This document shows positions 55,853 through 64,000 of a stretch of DNA of 64,000 nt, piece after piece. Made by a program: the position numbers and the translations under genes. Under the pieces are notes generated by a model. That model made no database searches. It was not told the origin of the DNA and worked only from the letters and a program-made list of their open reading frames with translations. The stretch's first letter is position 1. The number at the start of each line of letters is the position of its first letter. The DNA comes from Bacillus multifaciens. Lineage in GTDB: Bacteria > Bacillota > Bacilli > Bacillales > Bacillaceae_G. The stretch covers positions 1-64,000 of the forward strand of contig NZ_JAVBXD010000026.1 of assembly GCF_030756675.1 (NCBI RefSeq). Direction: 5' to 3'.

Positions 55853-57703
55853 ATGAAAATTTTAAAAGGAATGCTCGCATCTACAATAGCAATTACAACT
55901 TTTACTGGAGTAGGACAAACTTCTAATATAGTAAGTGCTGCTTCAAACGATTCAGTAGTACAAAAAAAAGAAGCGAATGTAGAAAAACAAGAAGAAAAGC
56001 AAGTTATTGTAAAGTTTAAAAATGAGATCAATTTACCATACGAGGATGGGATAGAAAAGCGAATAAAACAGGAAAAAAATGATATAGTACTAGAAAAGTT
56101 TTTTTCTGAATTCCCAGATTTAACATTAACACGCTTATTTACATCTGTAAGTCCTGACGAAATTCAAAGTCTAAATAAAAGTGCTGAAACCGATAATAAT
56201 ACTTCATCTTCTAACTTATTAAATTATTATGTAATTCAAGTTTCAAAGAATGGACAAGCAGAAGTATTAGTAGAAAAGTTAAAACAATCATCTTTAATAG
56301 AGGATGTATACATAAAAGAACCGGAAAATGTAACACCACCGGAAGTACAAATGCCAAACTTATTTCTTAATCCTTATGATGACCCTAGATTTGAAAGCCA
56401 AGGATACCTAAAAGAGGCACCATACGGTATTAATGCGCCTTACGCTTGGGGGATCAAGGGAGGCGATGGAGAAGGTATAACATTTACAGATATGGAGTAT
56501 GGCTGGCTATTAAATCATGAAGACCTAGAAAAGCAAAATATCGAACTTATATCCGGAAAAAATGTAGAGGGTCACGTTGCGCACGGAACATCTGTTTTGG
56601 GCATTGTTTCTGCGGAAGATAATCAAATCGGCAATATTGGTATTGCACCAAAAGCCACAGTAAAAGTAGTATCTCAAATTAGGGATGATGGTAGTTATAA
56701 CACAGCGGATGCCATATTAAGTGCTGTAAAACATCTACATGCCGGTGATGTTTTATTGTTAGAGGCACAATCATCTTATGAAGGATATCGTGATAAATAT
56801 TTACCAGTTGAAGTGCAACCAGATGTATTTGATGCGATTCGCACTGGAACGGATAAAGGAATTGTAATCATCGAGGCTGGAGCAAATGGTTGGAATGACT
56901 TAGATGAATTTAAAAATAAAGATGGAAAAAAAGTCTTGAACCGTAATAGCAAAGATTTTAAAGATTCCGGTGCAATCATGGTCGGAGCTGCTGTACCAGC
57001 TGTTCATCACGGACGTTCATGGTTTTCAAATTATGGCAGTCGAATTGATGTATATGGATGGGGTGAAAAGGTAGATACAACTTCTGCAGATCCAAATAGA
57101 AATGTTAAAAATTTATATACGTCTAGCTTTAATGGTACATCGAGCGCTTCACCAATTATTGCCGGTGCAGCCGTTTCCATACAAAGTATTGCGAAGGAGC
57201 ATTTGGGTCAATCCTATAAACCAAGTGAGTTAAGAGACATCTTAAGTAACCCAAATACAGGAACACAATCTGGAGAGCCAGATTATGATAGAATTGGTGT
57301 TTTACCAGATTTAAAAGCTATATTGTTAAAATTAGGATTTCAACCAAATGGAGAAGATTCAAAATACCTAAGAGAAAAAGAACCAAATAACGAAGATTCA
57401 AAGGCAAATCTAATAGATTTCAATACGACTATTAAAGGAAATCTTAACGACAATGATAAGTCAGATATCTATACTTTTACGATTAATTCACCGCAAAATA
57501 TAGATATTTCCGTAGTAAATGAAAAACAAATTGGAATGACATGGACACTTTATCATGAATCAGATTTAGAAAATATGGTAGCCTATGGGAAAAATAACGA
57601 TAATACCATTAAAGGTGAATATAATGCGAAACCAGGAAAATATTATTTGCATGTCTACAAATATGAAAATAAAAATGGGTCGTATTTATTAAATGTAAAA
57701 TAG
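55853..57703 (+). CDS. Secreted S8 (subtilisin-like) serine protease
   Basis: A 616-residue secreted protease. The signal peptide ends near VSAAS (residue 31). A propeptide covers about 32-180. The catalytic triad is Asp213 in FTDMEYG, His244 in GHVAHGTS and Ser430 in NGTSSASP. Residues about 505-616 form a pre-peptidase C-terminal (PPC) beta domain (KGNLNDNDKSDIYTFTI ... KPGKYYLHVYKYENKNGSY). The Met of the usual GTSMA motif is replaced by Ser. The ribosome-binding site is AGGGGAAA. It is bracketed by repeat copies 5 and 6, like inhA by copies 1 and 2. Confidence 0.9.
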   Translation: MKILKGMLASTIAITTFTGVGQTSNIVSAASNDSVVQKKEANVEKQEEKQVIVKFKNEINLPYEDGIEKRIKQEKNDIVLEKFFSEFPDLTLTRLFTSVSPDEIQSLNKSAETDNNTSSSNLLNYYVIQVSKNGQAEVLVEKLKQSSLIEDVYIKEPENVTPPEVQMPNLFLNPYDDPRFESQGYLKEAPYGINAPYAWGIKGGDGEGITFTDMEYGWLLNHEDLEKQNIELISGKNVEGHVAHGTSVLGIVSAEDNQIGNIGIAPKATVKVVSQIRDDGSYNTADAILSAVKHLHAGDVLLLEAQSSYEGYRDKYLPVEVQPDVFDAIRTGTDKGIVIIEAGANGWNDLDEFKNKDGKKVLNRNSKDFKDSGAIMVGAAVPAVHHGRSWFSNYGSRIDVYGWGEKVDTTSADPNRNVKNLYTSSFNGTSSASPIIAGAAVSIQSIAKEHLGQSYKPSELRDILSNPNTGTQSGEPDYDRIGVLPDLKAILLKLGFQPNGEDSKYLREKEPNNEDSKANLIDFNTTIKGNLNDNDKSDIYTFTINSPQNIDISVVNEKQIGMTWTLYHESDLENMVAYGKNNDNTIKGEYNAKPGKYYLHVYKYENKNGSYLLNVK

Positions 57704-57728
57704 GTTTTATGCATACACTCAAAAAATG

Positions 57729-57776
57729 AACTCCCCCCAATTGTTAGACACAACTAATAATTGGGGGGAGTTTTTT
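57729..57776 (+). terminator. Terminator of the subtilase gene (family hairpin 1)
   Basis: Stem AACTCCCCCCAATT / AATTGGGGGGAGTT with T6. The loop TGTTAGACACAACT is shared with the hairpin at 60975-61017. Confidence 0.8.
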
Positions 57777-57929
57777 ATGGCACTTCAATACCTTCTTTTG
57801 GATTTCCTACTTGAGTCTTACACTATTAATCTAAAATTATTTTTTTACCTGTTGGGAAAGCATACAATTTCTCTTTTAAAACAGTATTTAGGATTTTATA
57901 TCCTTTCGAACCAGTGCAATGACAAGAAT

Positions 57930-58133
57930 ATATAAATACAAGTTGACTTTTAACATCTAAGTCGCTGCTATGCAGAACAAAACATGGCCGCTACTTGCTT
58001 TCTCTCTTTGTTTTAAACTTTGCACGTGGCAGGAAAAGAAACTGACTGCCTCTATGCATGGCCAGTTGCTCTCGCCCACCGAAAAAGAAAAGGGTTTTTA
58101 TGTTAGTTTTTCAATTTGCATCTATATATAGTA
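57930..58133. repeat. Dispersed repeat family R, copy 6
   Basis: Contains TTTCTCTCTTTGTTTTAAAC, GCACGTGGCAGGAAAAG, TCTATGCATGGCCAGTTGCT and CTCGCCCACCGAAAAAG, then ATGTTAGTTTTTCAATTTG. It lies downstream of the subtilase gene. The rest of the 57777-58208 interval holds no supported gene. Confidence 0.7.
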
Positions 58134-58208
58134 TTAATAGGCATTTGCTTTAATTCATTGGCAATAGAAATGATTTCTTCCTTTGTTTTCTCAAGTGTAA
58201 CTTAAATT

Positions 58209-59216
58209 CTATTTATTCTTTTTATTTTCAACTTCTACACTTTTTTCTAAATCAGCAAGCCAATAAAGATCACTATAATTTTCTTTTTGGCCAATATCCT
58301 GTAACTTATTATTACTATAATTAATAGATAATATTAAATCTGGCATCGCATCAAAACCATTTTCTGCTAATTTATCATACCTTGAACCATATACTGATGC
58401 CGCAAGACTCACATAATTACGCTCATACGGGTTTTGACGCATATGATTCAAATAGAGTTCAAATACATCTTGACCATCAGAAGTTAAAAACTTACCATCT
58501 TTACGCTCTAAATCATGTAAATTATACCCCGTTCCTGATCTAAGTGTAGAAATTAAACCATATTTACGTATTGCCTCTGGCTTCATTTGTTCAGATTTAA
58601 AATCACTACTTTGAAAAATATGCGAAAATAATTCCTCACCATTATTTTTATCATTTAAAACTTTTTCAATTTGTTGCAGCAATTGTATATTCTTACTACC
58701 TTTCACCGTAACTTGAAAATTATTCGGATCAACACTAAAAGTTAAGTTCTCATCATCTGGGATATCAATATTTTTTTGAATAAATAAATTTTGAATCTGA
58801 CGATTTACTTGTTCACGCTGAAAAGCTTTCTCTTTATGATTTTCAACTACACCATTAATAGAATCTGAATTTCTAAACAAAGAATCCCTTATATCATAAA
58901 AATCAACTTTACCGTTTCTCAACATATTCATTTCTGCTCGCCATGCAATATCTCTCTCTTCTTTACTTAAATCATGACGAGATTCTGCTGAATAATAACT
59001 AAGATATTTATTATTAATATGTTGTTCAGGATTAGCATATAACATGTTTTCCTCATGAATCTTGCTATACTTTTCTTGCATTAAGCTCATTCTCTTATCT
59101 GATTCACTCTCATATTTATTATTATGTTTAATTTCTACAGTAGATTGATCCTTTTTTTCAGATTCATTAAATTTAGTATTAGTAATATACGATGATGTAT
59201 AATTTGTTATTTTCAT
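58209..59216 (-). CDS. DUF4885-like protein of unknown function
   Basis: A 335-residue hydrophilic protein, Asn- and Lys-rich. It begins MKITNYTSSYITNTKFNESE and has the segment RHDLSKEERDIAWRAEMNML. A C-terminal block reads YERNYVSLAASVYGSRYDKL. The layout resembles DUF4885 proteins common in the B. cereus group, though this is from memory. No signal peptide or membrane helix is present; the function is unknown. The ATG chosen has AAGGGAA upstream; one eight codons earlier overlaps that signal. Confidence 0.65.
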   Translation of the reverse strand: MKITNYTSSYITNTKFNESEKKDQSTVEIKHNNKYESESDKRMSLMQEKYSKIHEENMLYANPEQHINNKYLSYYSAESRHDLSKEERDIAWRAEMNMLRNGKVDFYDIRDSLFRNSDSINGVVENHKEKAFQREQVNRQIQNLFIQKNIDIPDDENLTFSVDPNNFQVTVKGSKNIQLLQQIEKVLNDKNNGEELFSHIFQSSDFKSEQMKPEAIRKYGLISTLRSGTGYNLHDLERKDGKFLTSDGQDVFELYLNHMRQNPYERNYVSLAASVYGSRYDKLAENGFDAMPDLILSINYSNNKLQDIGQKENYSDLYWLADLEKSVEVENKKNK

Positions 59217-59384
59217 TAGGAATATTCCCTTTCTTTCCATGATATCCCTTTATTATATAATAAAAACCAAATATTTAACTTAATAAATTTCCAAAGATGT
59301 TATAATAAGGAATTGAGTTTACCAAGATTCACCCAAAATGAGAATAATAATGCAAAACATGTCACCATTCCAATAATAATTTTT

Positions 59385-59485
59385 TTCTTAGCGTGGGTTT
59401 TATGTTAGTACGTTCCCACATCCATCAACTTAAGGATGTGTAGCGGTACCCCTCTATACAAAAACAGAAGGCGGATATACATCCC
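59385..59485. repeat. Structured non-coding block, possible IS605-type end remnant
   Basis: On the minus strand, GTGGG and CCCAC pair across ACGTACTAACATAAAA, and CACATCC/GGATGTG pair around AACTTAA. No transposase gene is present. The layout resembles the right end/guide-RNA region of IS605 elements, but the match is only by eye. Confidence 0.3.
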
Positions 59486-59506
59486 CCCTCTTGTGTCCAA
59501 CCCATA

Positions 59507-59776
59507 TTATTCTTGCTCGTCCATAATTTTCTCAAATGCAGCAGATACTTTTTCAAATTCCTCATCACTCTCAATGTATGAGAAGTCACTACCTTCTTCT
59601 ACTTTTAAAAAGAAGATATCAATGTCTTCCTCTGTTTCCGTTTGAATGTCTTCTACAAAGCCAACAGCAATGTATTCTGCTCCTTCGACATTCATCGTTC
59701 CGAGCACTTCAACTTCCTGCTCCTCATTATTCTCATCGCTAAGGGTAAAAATTTCGCCTACTTCAATTTCCGACAT
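59507..59776 (-). CDS. DUF1292-family protein
   Basis: An 89-residue acidic protein (EIEVGEIFTLSDENNEEQEV, FEKVSAAFEKI) of the DUF1292 family (YrzB-like), widespread in Firmicutes, role unknown. The second ATG (59776) is at good distance from AGGAGGAG; the first lies too close. Confidence 0.85.
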   Translation of the reverse strand: MSEIEVGEIFTLSDENNEEQEVEVLGTMNVEGAEYIAVGFVEDIQTETEEDIDIFFLKVEEGSDFSYIESDEEFEKVSAAFEKIMDEQE

Positions 59777-60083
59777 ATTCATTCTCCTCCTGTTATACTC
59801 TAAAAAATAGAACGTTCAAATCGTATACTTACTAATATATATTTCCATAAAAAAACAAATTAATGCGTAAAGAACAACAATTTCTTGCTGCTTCAGCGCA
59901 AGAATCCAACTAAAAGGATATCATCTGTGAATATGAATGTATACATTTTGGGCTCTCATCACCCTTTCTCATTAACAAAAGAGAATAGTAACGTGCTTTT
60001 AACTTCAAAAATAGTCTATGATGGATGTGTGACTGTACCCCATATATAGCTTTATATTCACTCAACTCTTTTTTGTGGTGTAA
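59777..60083. other. Gene-free interval
   Basis: No gene, hairpin terminator or repeat family was recognised here. Confidence 0.5.
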
Positions 60084-60731
60084 TTATTTATTTAATCGTT
60101 TCAATAATAACTCTCGTAAGCTTTCCGATAGTGCATCCACCTCAATAATCCTTTCTAGCGCTTCTTTATTGTATCTATCGTGAAATTTAACATGATTGAC
60201 TTGTGAAATCGATACCTTTTTTGGATGCGATGCAACAAGTTGTAAATAATCACTTGACGACACCTCCCCTTCTTGTAGCACTCGACATAGGAAACCTGTA
60301 TATCCTATTTGTTGCATTTCAAGCGCTAAAGTAGGAACGTCATATTTTTTTGCAAGCTTATAACATGGATTTCTTGGCTCGGAAACCTGTAGGATTGCTT
60401 CTCCGAAAGCGAAGATATCTCCAATATGAACTTTTTCTTCAGTCAACCCGTATACTGTAATATTTTCTCCAAAGAGTGAATCATTTATCATGTTATGGAT
60501 TATATTGCTCCAATGAGCGTAATGATCATAAGAATATACACATAAAGCTTTATCTTTTCCACCATGATCTTTATAGGCTTGTTCATCTCCAGCTAAACCT
60601 GTTTTCGTTAAAAAAAGCCTTCCTTGAACAGGGCGCTTTCTTATTGCTGTTGAAATAATAGTTTTTCCATAGTTTAGATTTTCAATTTTACCAATATTGA
60701 CAGACTTTACTTGAAAAATCGTTCCAGACAT
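60084..60731 (-). CDS. MOSC-domain protein (YiiM-like)
   Basis: A 215-residue MOSC-domain protein. Such domains bind molybdenum or molybdopterin-bound sulfur and reduce N-hydroxylated compounds in characterised members. GLAGDEQAYKDHGGKDKALCVY and LFGENITVYGL are typical blocks. The conserved Cys that binds the cofactor is in EPRNPCYKLA. A C-terminal helical extension (3-alpha type) follows. Ribosome-binding site AAAGGAGA. Confidence 0.87.
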   Translation of the reverse strand: MSGTIFQVKSVNIGKIENLNYGKTIISTAIRKRPVQGRLFLTKTGLAGDEQAYKDHGGKDKALCVYSYDHYAHWSNIIHNMINDSLFGENITVYGLTEEKVHIGDIFAFGEAILQVSEPRNPCYKLAKKYDVPTLALEMQQIGYTGFLCRVLQEGEVSSSDYLQLVASHPKKVSISQVNHVKFHDRYNKEALERIIEVDALSESLRELLLKRLNK

Positions 60732-60783
60732 TTTTCTATCTCCTTTTATAATTCATAATATCATCTGATATTTTACATGTTAT

Positions 60784-60885
60784 TTAATATTTCAGCTCCA
60801 AATTTTGCATAGCATATGCTTGTGCCTCTTCTGCATTTTGATTTAAAATAGCCTGAAACAATTTTTCATGAATAACGACGAAATG
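60784..60885 (-). pseudogene. GntR/FCD regulator C-terminal remnant
   Basis: About 30 codons reading IHEKLFQAILNQNAEEAQAY and AMQNLELKY before TAA. This is the ending typical of FCD-domain GntR regulators. Stops upstream and the lack of a start show that only the tail remains. Confidence 0.4.
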
Positions 60886-60974
60886 TCAAAAGGTAGATGG
60901 ATGGTAAAGTAGAGTCCGTTTTCTTTATTACTGGAATAATTTGCTGGTATCGGCATAAAAATACTCAAAAAATG

Positions 60975-61017
60975 AACTACACCTCAATTGTTAGGCACAA
61001 CTGAGGTGTAGTTTTTT
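60975..61017. terminator. Hairpin terminator (family hairpin 2)
   Basis: Stem AACTACACCTCA / TGAGGTGTAGTT with T6. The loop ATTGTTAGGCACAAC is shared with the hairpin at 57729-57776, although the stem bases differ. Confidence 0.7.
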
Positions 61018-61090
61018 ATAACCAAATATACGATAACTTCGAACCTTCTATTCACAAAATAGAATAACGTTTTTTTCGTAAACTAAAACG

Positions 61091-62221
61091 CTATTTTAAT
61101 CTCTTTTTTACAAACAAAATAAAAAGTACCAGACTAATAAACCCAGATACAGCACAAACAATAAATAACATTTGATATCCCATAATTTGTGAAACAAATC
61201 CTAAAAGAATAGATCCTAAACCAATCCCTAAATCAAAAGCAGTAAAGAATGTAGCGTTCGCTACTCCTCTTTTCTCTGGTGGGGCTAATCGTATCGTTGC
61301 TACTTGAAGAGCAGGTTGTGCCGATCCAAATCCAATTCCGTACAAAATAGCTGTTATAACGAGTCCAACAAGCCCTTTTGTCATCGCTAGGACGAATAGT
61401 GCAATTATCATTATAAAAAGCGCAGGAACAATAATGATTCCTTCTCCACGCTTATCGGATATTTTTCCTGCAATCGGTCTAATGACTATAAGTGTGACAG
61501 CATAAACTAAGAAAAAAGTACCAGCATTCACTTGAATCTTTGCCGCAAACAGTGGTAAAAACGTTGTTATGCCACCAAAAGTAAGGGATAAGAAAAATGT
61601 CACAATGGCGATTGGTAAAACCGTTTTTTCAAAAAATGAGATTGGTTGTTTTGATGTATGTTGAACAGCTTGTATTTTTGTACCAAATGCAAGTATGAAT
61701 GCAATAAGTGCTAATGCTGTGCATAGTAGAAATAAATAATGAAATGAAAATGATTTCGCTACCCAAAGACCTAATATTGGTCCTAAAGCCATGCCTAACG
61801 TCATTGCAAGTCCGTACCAACCCATTCCTTCTCCGCGACGAGATGGTGGAATCACATCGGTCACAGCCGTTCCAATCGAAGTTGTCGCAATTGCCCAGCT
61901 GATTCCATGAAGGATACGTAATGCCACTAAAAATATAATACCTGTTACCCAATCGTAAAAATACATTGTCACTGCAAAAAAGAGTAGTCCGCTTATTATA
62001 AATACGTGCCTGCCATATCGATCCATTAATCCGCCAACAATCGGGCGTAAAATGACTGCCGATATTGTAAAGACGCCGATAATAAATCCAACTTGAGATT
62101 CACTTCCACCTAATTGTTTAATAAACATCGGTAGTGTTGGCATTAATAAATAAAAACCACTAAATAGTAATAACGCTGTAATTGTCAGCATGATATAGTT
62201 TTTTGTCCATAAACGTTCCAT
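61091..62221 (-). CDS. MFS transporter (12-helix, YwoG-like)
   Basis: A 376-residue major facilitator protein. Twelve helices are expected. The DxxGR-like motif after helix 2 is GGLMDRYGRHVFI, and RILHGISWAIATTSIGTAV and GLAMTLGMALGPILG are in helices 4-5. The substrate is unknown; drug or sugar efflux is possible. The order of hydrophobic segments resembles B. subtilis YwoG. It follows azoR in the same direction. Confidence 0.85.
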   Translation of the reverse strand: MERLWTKNYIMLTITALLLFSGFYLLMPTLPMFIKQLGGSESQVGFIIGVFTISAVILRPIVGGLMDRYGRHVFIISGLLFFAVTMYFYDWVTGIIFLVALRILHGISWAIATTSIGTAVTDVIPPSRRGEGMGWYGLAMTLGMALGPILGLWVAKSFSFHYLFLLCTALALIAFILAFGTKIQAVQHTSKQPISFFEKTVLPIAIVTFFLSLTFGGITTFLPLFAAKIQVNAGTFFLVYAVTLIVIRPIAGKISDKRGEGIIIVPALFIMIIALFVLAMTKGLVGLVITAILYGIGFGSAQPALQVATIRLAPPEKRGVANATFFTAFDLGIGLGSILLGFVSQIMGYQMLFIVCAVSGFISLVLFILFVKKRLK

Positions 62222-62261
62222 TGTAATGTAATCCTTCTTTCTATCGGTTCAATAAGAAAGC

Positions 62262-62296
62262 AGTACCACCGCTATATAAGTGTTGGTACTGCCATG
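62262..62296 (-). terminator. Weak hairpin between azoR and the MFS gene
   Basis: GCAGTACCA / TGGTACTGC stem without a long T-run. It may only reduce read-through from azoR. Confidence 0.45.
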
Positions 62297-62308
62297 ATGT
62301 TTTGTTCA

Positions 62309-62935
62309 TTAGAACGTACTTGCTACTTTAACCGCCTTTTCAAGCCCTGCAGCAATAATTTCTTCTGTTTTATCTGGGAATTGATAATGACCTTCAATCA
62401 CTACTTTCTCTATATCTTTTGCACCGAAGAAGCCCATCATACTTACTACATATTTAACAGCCATTTCCATTTCAGCTTTTGGTCCTTCAGAATATACACC
62501 GCCACTTGCGTTTAATACTGCGATTTTCTTATCTCCAATCAGACCTACTGGACCTTCTGGCGTATATTTAAACGTTTTGCCTGCGCGGTTTAAGTAATCA
62601 ATATATGTGTGTAGTACAGCTGGAATTGTTAAATTCCATAACGGGAAACCAAATACAACTTTATCAGCTGCAAGGAATTGATCTAAATATTTATCAGCAA
62701 TAGCTACTGCTTTTGCTTCTTCTACTGTTAAATCGAGTCCTCTACTAGCCTTAAAAGTGCCGTTAATCATATCTACTCCTACATATGGTAATTCTTCATT
62801 AAATAAATCAAGCTCTACCACTGTATCATTTGGATGCGATTCTTTATAGCTCGCTAAAAAAGCCTCATATAATTTCACGCTAACTGCTTGGTCAGCTGGT
62901 CGATTGTTTGCTTTTACAAATAAAACTGTTGTCAT
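62309..62935 (-). CDS. azoR: FMN-dependent NADH-azoreductase
   Basis: A 208-residue flavodoxin-like quinone/azo reductase (AzoR/AcpD). VLFVKANNRP is the phosphate-binding strand. FGFPLWNLTIPAVLHTYIDYL surrounds the flavin. NASGGVYSEGP matches the family's second loop. The enzyme reduces quinones and azo dyes with NADH and protects against electrophile stress. Ribosome-binding site AGGAGGAA. A MarR-type regulator with operator sites is two genes away. Confidence 0.92.
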   Translation of the reverse strand: MTTVLFVKANNRPADQAVSVKLYEAFLASYKESHPNDTVVELDLFNEELPYVGVDMINGTFKASRGLDLTVEEAKAVAIADKYLDQFLAADKVVFGFPLWNLTIPAVLHTYIDYLNRAGKTFKYTPEGPVGLIGDKKIAVLNASGGVYSEGPKAEMEMAVKYVVSMMGFFGAKDIEKVVIEGHYQFPDKTEEIIAAGLEKAVKVASTF

Positions 62936-63006
62936 TATCTGTTCCTCCTGTTATCCACTCTTATGTTGTTATATATTTATTCACTAAAAAAGAGATCATA
63001 TTGTCT

Positions 63007-63591
63007 TTACAATATCTTTTTAAAACGATACTCCATGTCTCCGCCTAGAGCTTCCGGTGTATCACCAGTTTCTCTGAAATCATGTGTATAAATTTGTTCG
63101 AACGAACCAAAATCTACTTGCTTATAAAACTCAAAACATGGGAATCCATCATGTTCTCCTTGAATCTCAACAGTACCATCTTTTTTAACATGTACAGTTA
63201 ATAGATAATCAACTGGAGGTGCATATACATTTAATGGGTTGCTAGCACTTGCACTCATTTGGAATTTGACGTCATCTGATCCCCATACAACATGAGTACA
63301 CAAAATACCTTCCGTACTCGCTTTTCCTGTTCGTTTCCTAACGGAACCATCTGGAGTTGTAACTCTTTCTGTTGTGATGCCCGTATTCGCATATGTGAAT
63401 ACTTCTTTTTTGTAAAAGTCTACAACTACCTCTTGTTCAACTCTGGAACGCATAGCGTTTACAACATAAGGTGTAAATTCACGTGAGTCACCTTCGAATT
63501 GGATTATATCCCCTGTTTGCATATCCTTCTTCGCTTCAGTCCAAGGCATTGGAATAAATACACTTGCTCTAACTTTAACGATATCAGACAT
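63007..63591 (-). CDS. DUF3238-family protein
   Basis: A 194-residue protein with VKVRASVFIPMPWTEAKKDM at its start and FQMSASASNPLNVYAPPVDYL in the middle, which fits DUF3238. No signal peptide. Function unknown. The ATG follows GGAGG at seven bases; a longer frame to 63651 has no such signal. It is divergent from the marR gene and shares its operator region. Confidence 0.8.
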   Translation of the reverse strand: MSDIVKVRASVFIPMPWTEAKKDMQTGDIIQFEGDSREFTPYVVNAMRSRVEQEVVVDFYKKEVFTYANTGITTERVTTPDGSVRKRTGKASTEGILCTHVVWGSDDVKFQMSASASNPLNVYAPPVDYLLTVHVKKDGTVEIQGEHDGFPCFEFYKQVDFGSFEQIYTHDFRETGDTPEALGGDMEYRFKKIL

Positions 63592-63654
63592 AAGAAACCT
63601 CCAATAATTTATTAATTTTCTTTTGGTGAATCCTATTTCTTTCACAATCAAATA

Positions 63655-63726
63655 TAGTCAACTTGATTGACCATATTACACATAGTACAATGGGATTCGA
63701 ATAAAGTCAATTTAATTGACTTTATT
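63655..63726. promoter_or_regulatory. Two MarR-type operators between divergent genes
   Basis: Site 1, about 63655-63673: AGTCAACTTGATTGACC. Site 2, 63700-63726: a perfect palindrome with 13-bp arms AATAAAGTCAATT around one base. Both contain GTCAA...TTGAC. They lie in the shared control region and probably bind the product of the rightmost gene. Confidence 0.75.
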
Positions 63727-63742
63727 TAAGGAGGTTATGTAC

Positions 63743-64000
63743 ATGAAACATCAAGTGTTTAGCGAATTAGATCTTACATCCCTTTTATCATTATCCTTTA
63801 GTGCATCGATTAATGAACTACATGAGAAATTAAGTGAATTGGGATTTGAAGACATTAGACCTGCACATGGTTTTCTGTTTAAATGTATCACCCCTAATGG
63901 CGCAACAGGTATGGAACTAGCCGAATACTTAGGAATTACAAAACAAGCTGTGAGTAAAATGGTGGATTACCTTGAGAAACATGGTTACGTAACGCGCCAA
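63743..64000 (+). CDS. MarR-family regulator (5' part; runs past the edge)
   Basis: The first 86 codons of a MarR regulator. A helix-turn-helix is visible in TGMELAEYLGITKQAVSKMVDYLEKHGYV. The frame continues past the window. The ATG at 63743 has GGAGG at eight bases. MarR proteins commonly sense phenolics or quinones; the link to an azoreductase gene 0.8 kb away supports such a role. Confidence 0.85.
   Translation, partial: MKHQVFSELDLTSLLSLSFSASINELHEKLSELGFEDIRPAHGFLFKCITPNGATGMELAEYLGITKQAVSKMVDYLEKHGYVTRQ

Noticed and set aside
57726-57935. A 69-codon frame after the subtilase gene
   Set aside because: It runs through the terminator hairpin and has no ribosome-binding site.

Overview
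The window comes from a low-G+C Gram-positive spore former of the Bacillus cereus group. The evidence is an InhA-type M6 metalloprotease, a CotA spore-coat laccase, the glpP-glpF-glpK-glpD block, a yhaL-yhaM-yhaN-yhaO block, and several short dispersed repeats, including bcr1-like elements bounded by TTTAT. It is chromosomal housekeeping sequence interleaved with accessory cassettes, repeats and gene remnants. No rRNA, tRNA or CRISPR array was recognised.

0-9 kb: a serine recombinase with a damaged 5' end; a large secreted protein with a C-terminal wall-binding repeat region; and a membrane histidine kinase without an adjacent response regulator. The secreted-protein gene, the kinase gene and a gene-less stretch to the right share one promoter design: 6-bp TGAAAG/TGTAAC-type boxes every 11 bp, ending exactly 10 bp before the -10 element. 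Next come the RNA helicase dbpA and a complete IS200/IS605 element (tnpA, tnpB and probable omega RNA).

9-18 kb: rluF, small membrane proteins, a P-loop kinase, a bcr1-like repeat, a broken acetyltransferase gene, a DinB protein, an MBL-fold hydrolase, ywaF, a HepT-MntA toxin-antitoxin pair, a CofE-like ligase without other F420 genes, and a GH25 lysin.

18-25 kb: the glycerol regulon. GlpP is the antiterminator. glpF and glpD each have a leader terminator, and a cre site overlaps the glpF -35 region. VOC-family proteins and a membrane protein follow.

25-38 kb: yhaL is separated from yhaMNO by inhA and by a PadR-controlled MFS exporter. Each inserted segment is bordered by copies of one dispersed repeat, which occurs six times in the window and also brackets the subtilase near 56 kb.

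38-47 kb: a composite repeat; a FadR-type regulator whose own operator matches the TGGT-N3-ACCA pattern, followed by a fatty-acid hydroxylase-like gene; remnants of a Tn554-like element and of a truncated membrane-protein gene; an HrtBA-like ABC transporter; small proteins; and CotA behind a SigK-like promoter.

47-54 kb: a glycoside-utilisation block with an AraC-GH39 fusion protein, a GH3 glycosidase with a cre site, and an esterase. 54-64 kb: an S66/MccF-like peptidase, an isolated 23-codon peptide gene with its own promoter, ribosome-binding site and terminator, a subtilase, hypothetical proteins, a MOSC protein, an MFS transporter, an azoreductase, and a DUF3238 protein divergent from a MarR regulator that runs off the right edge.
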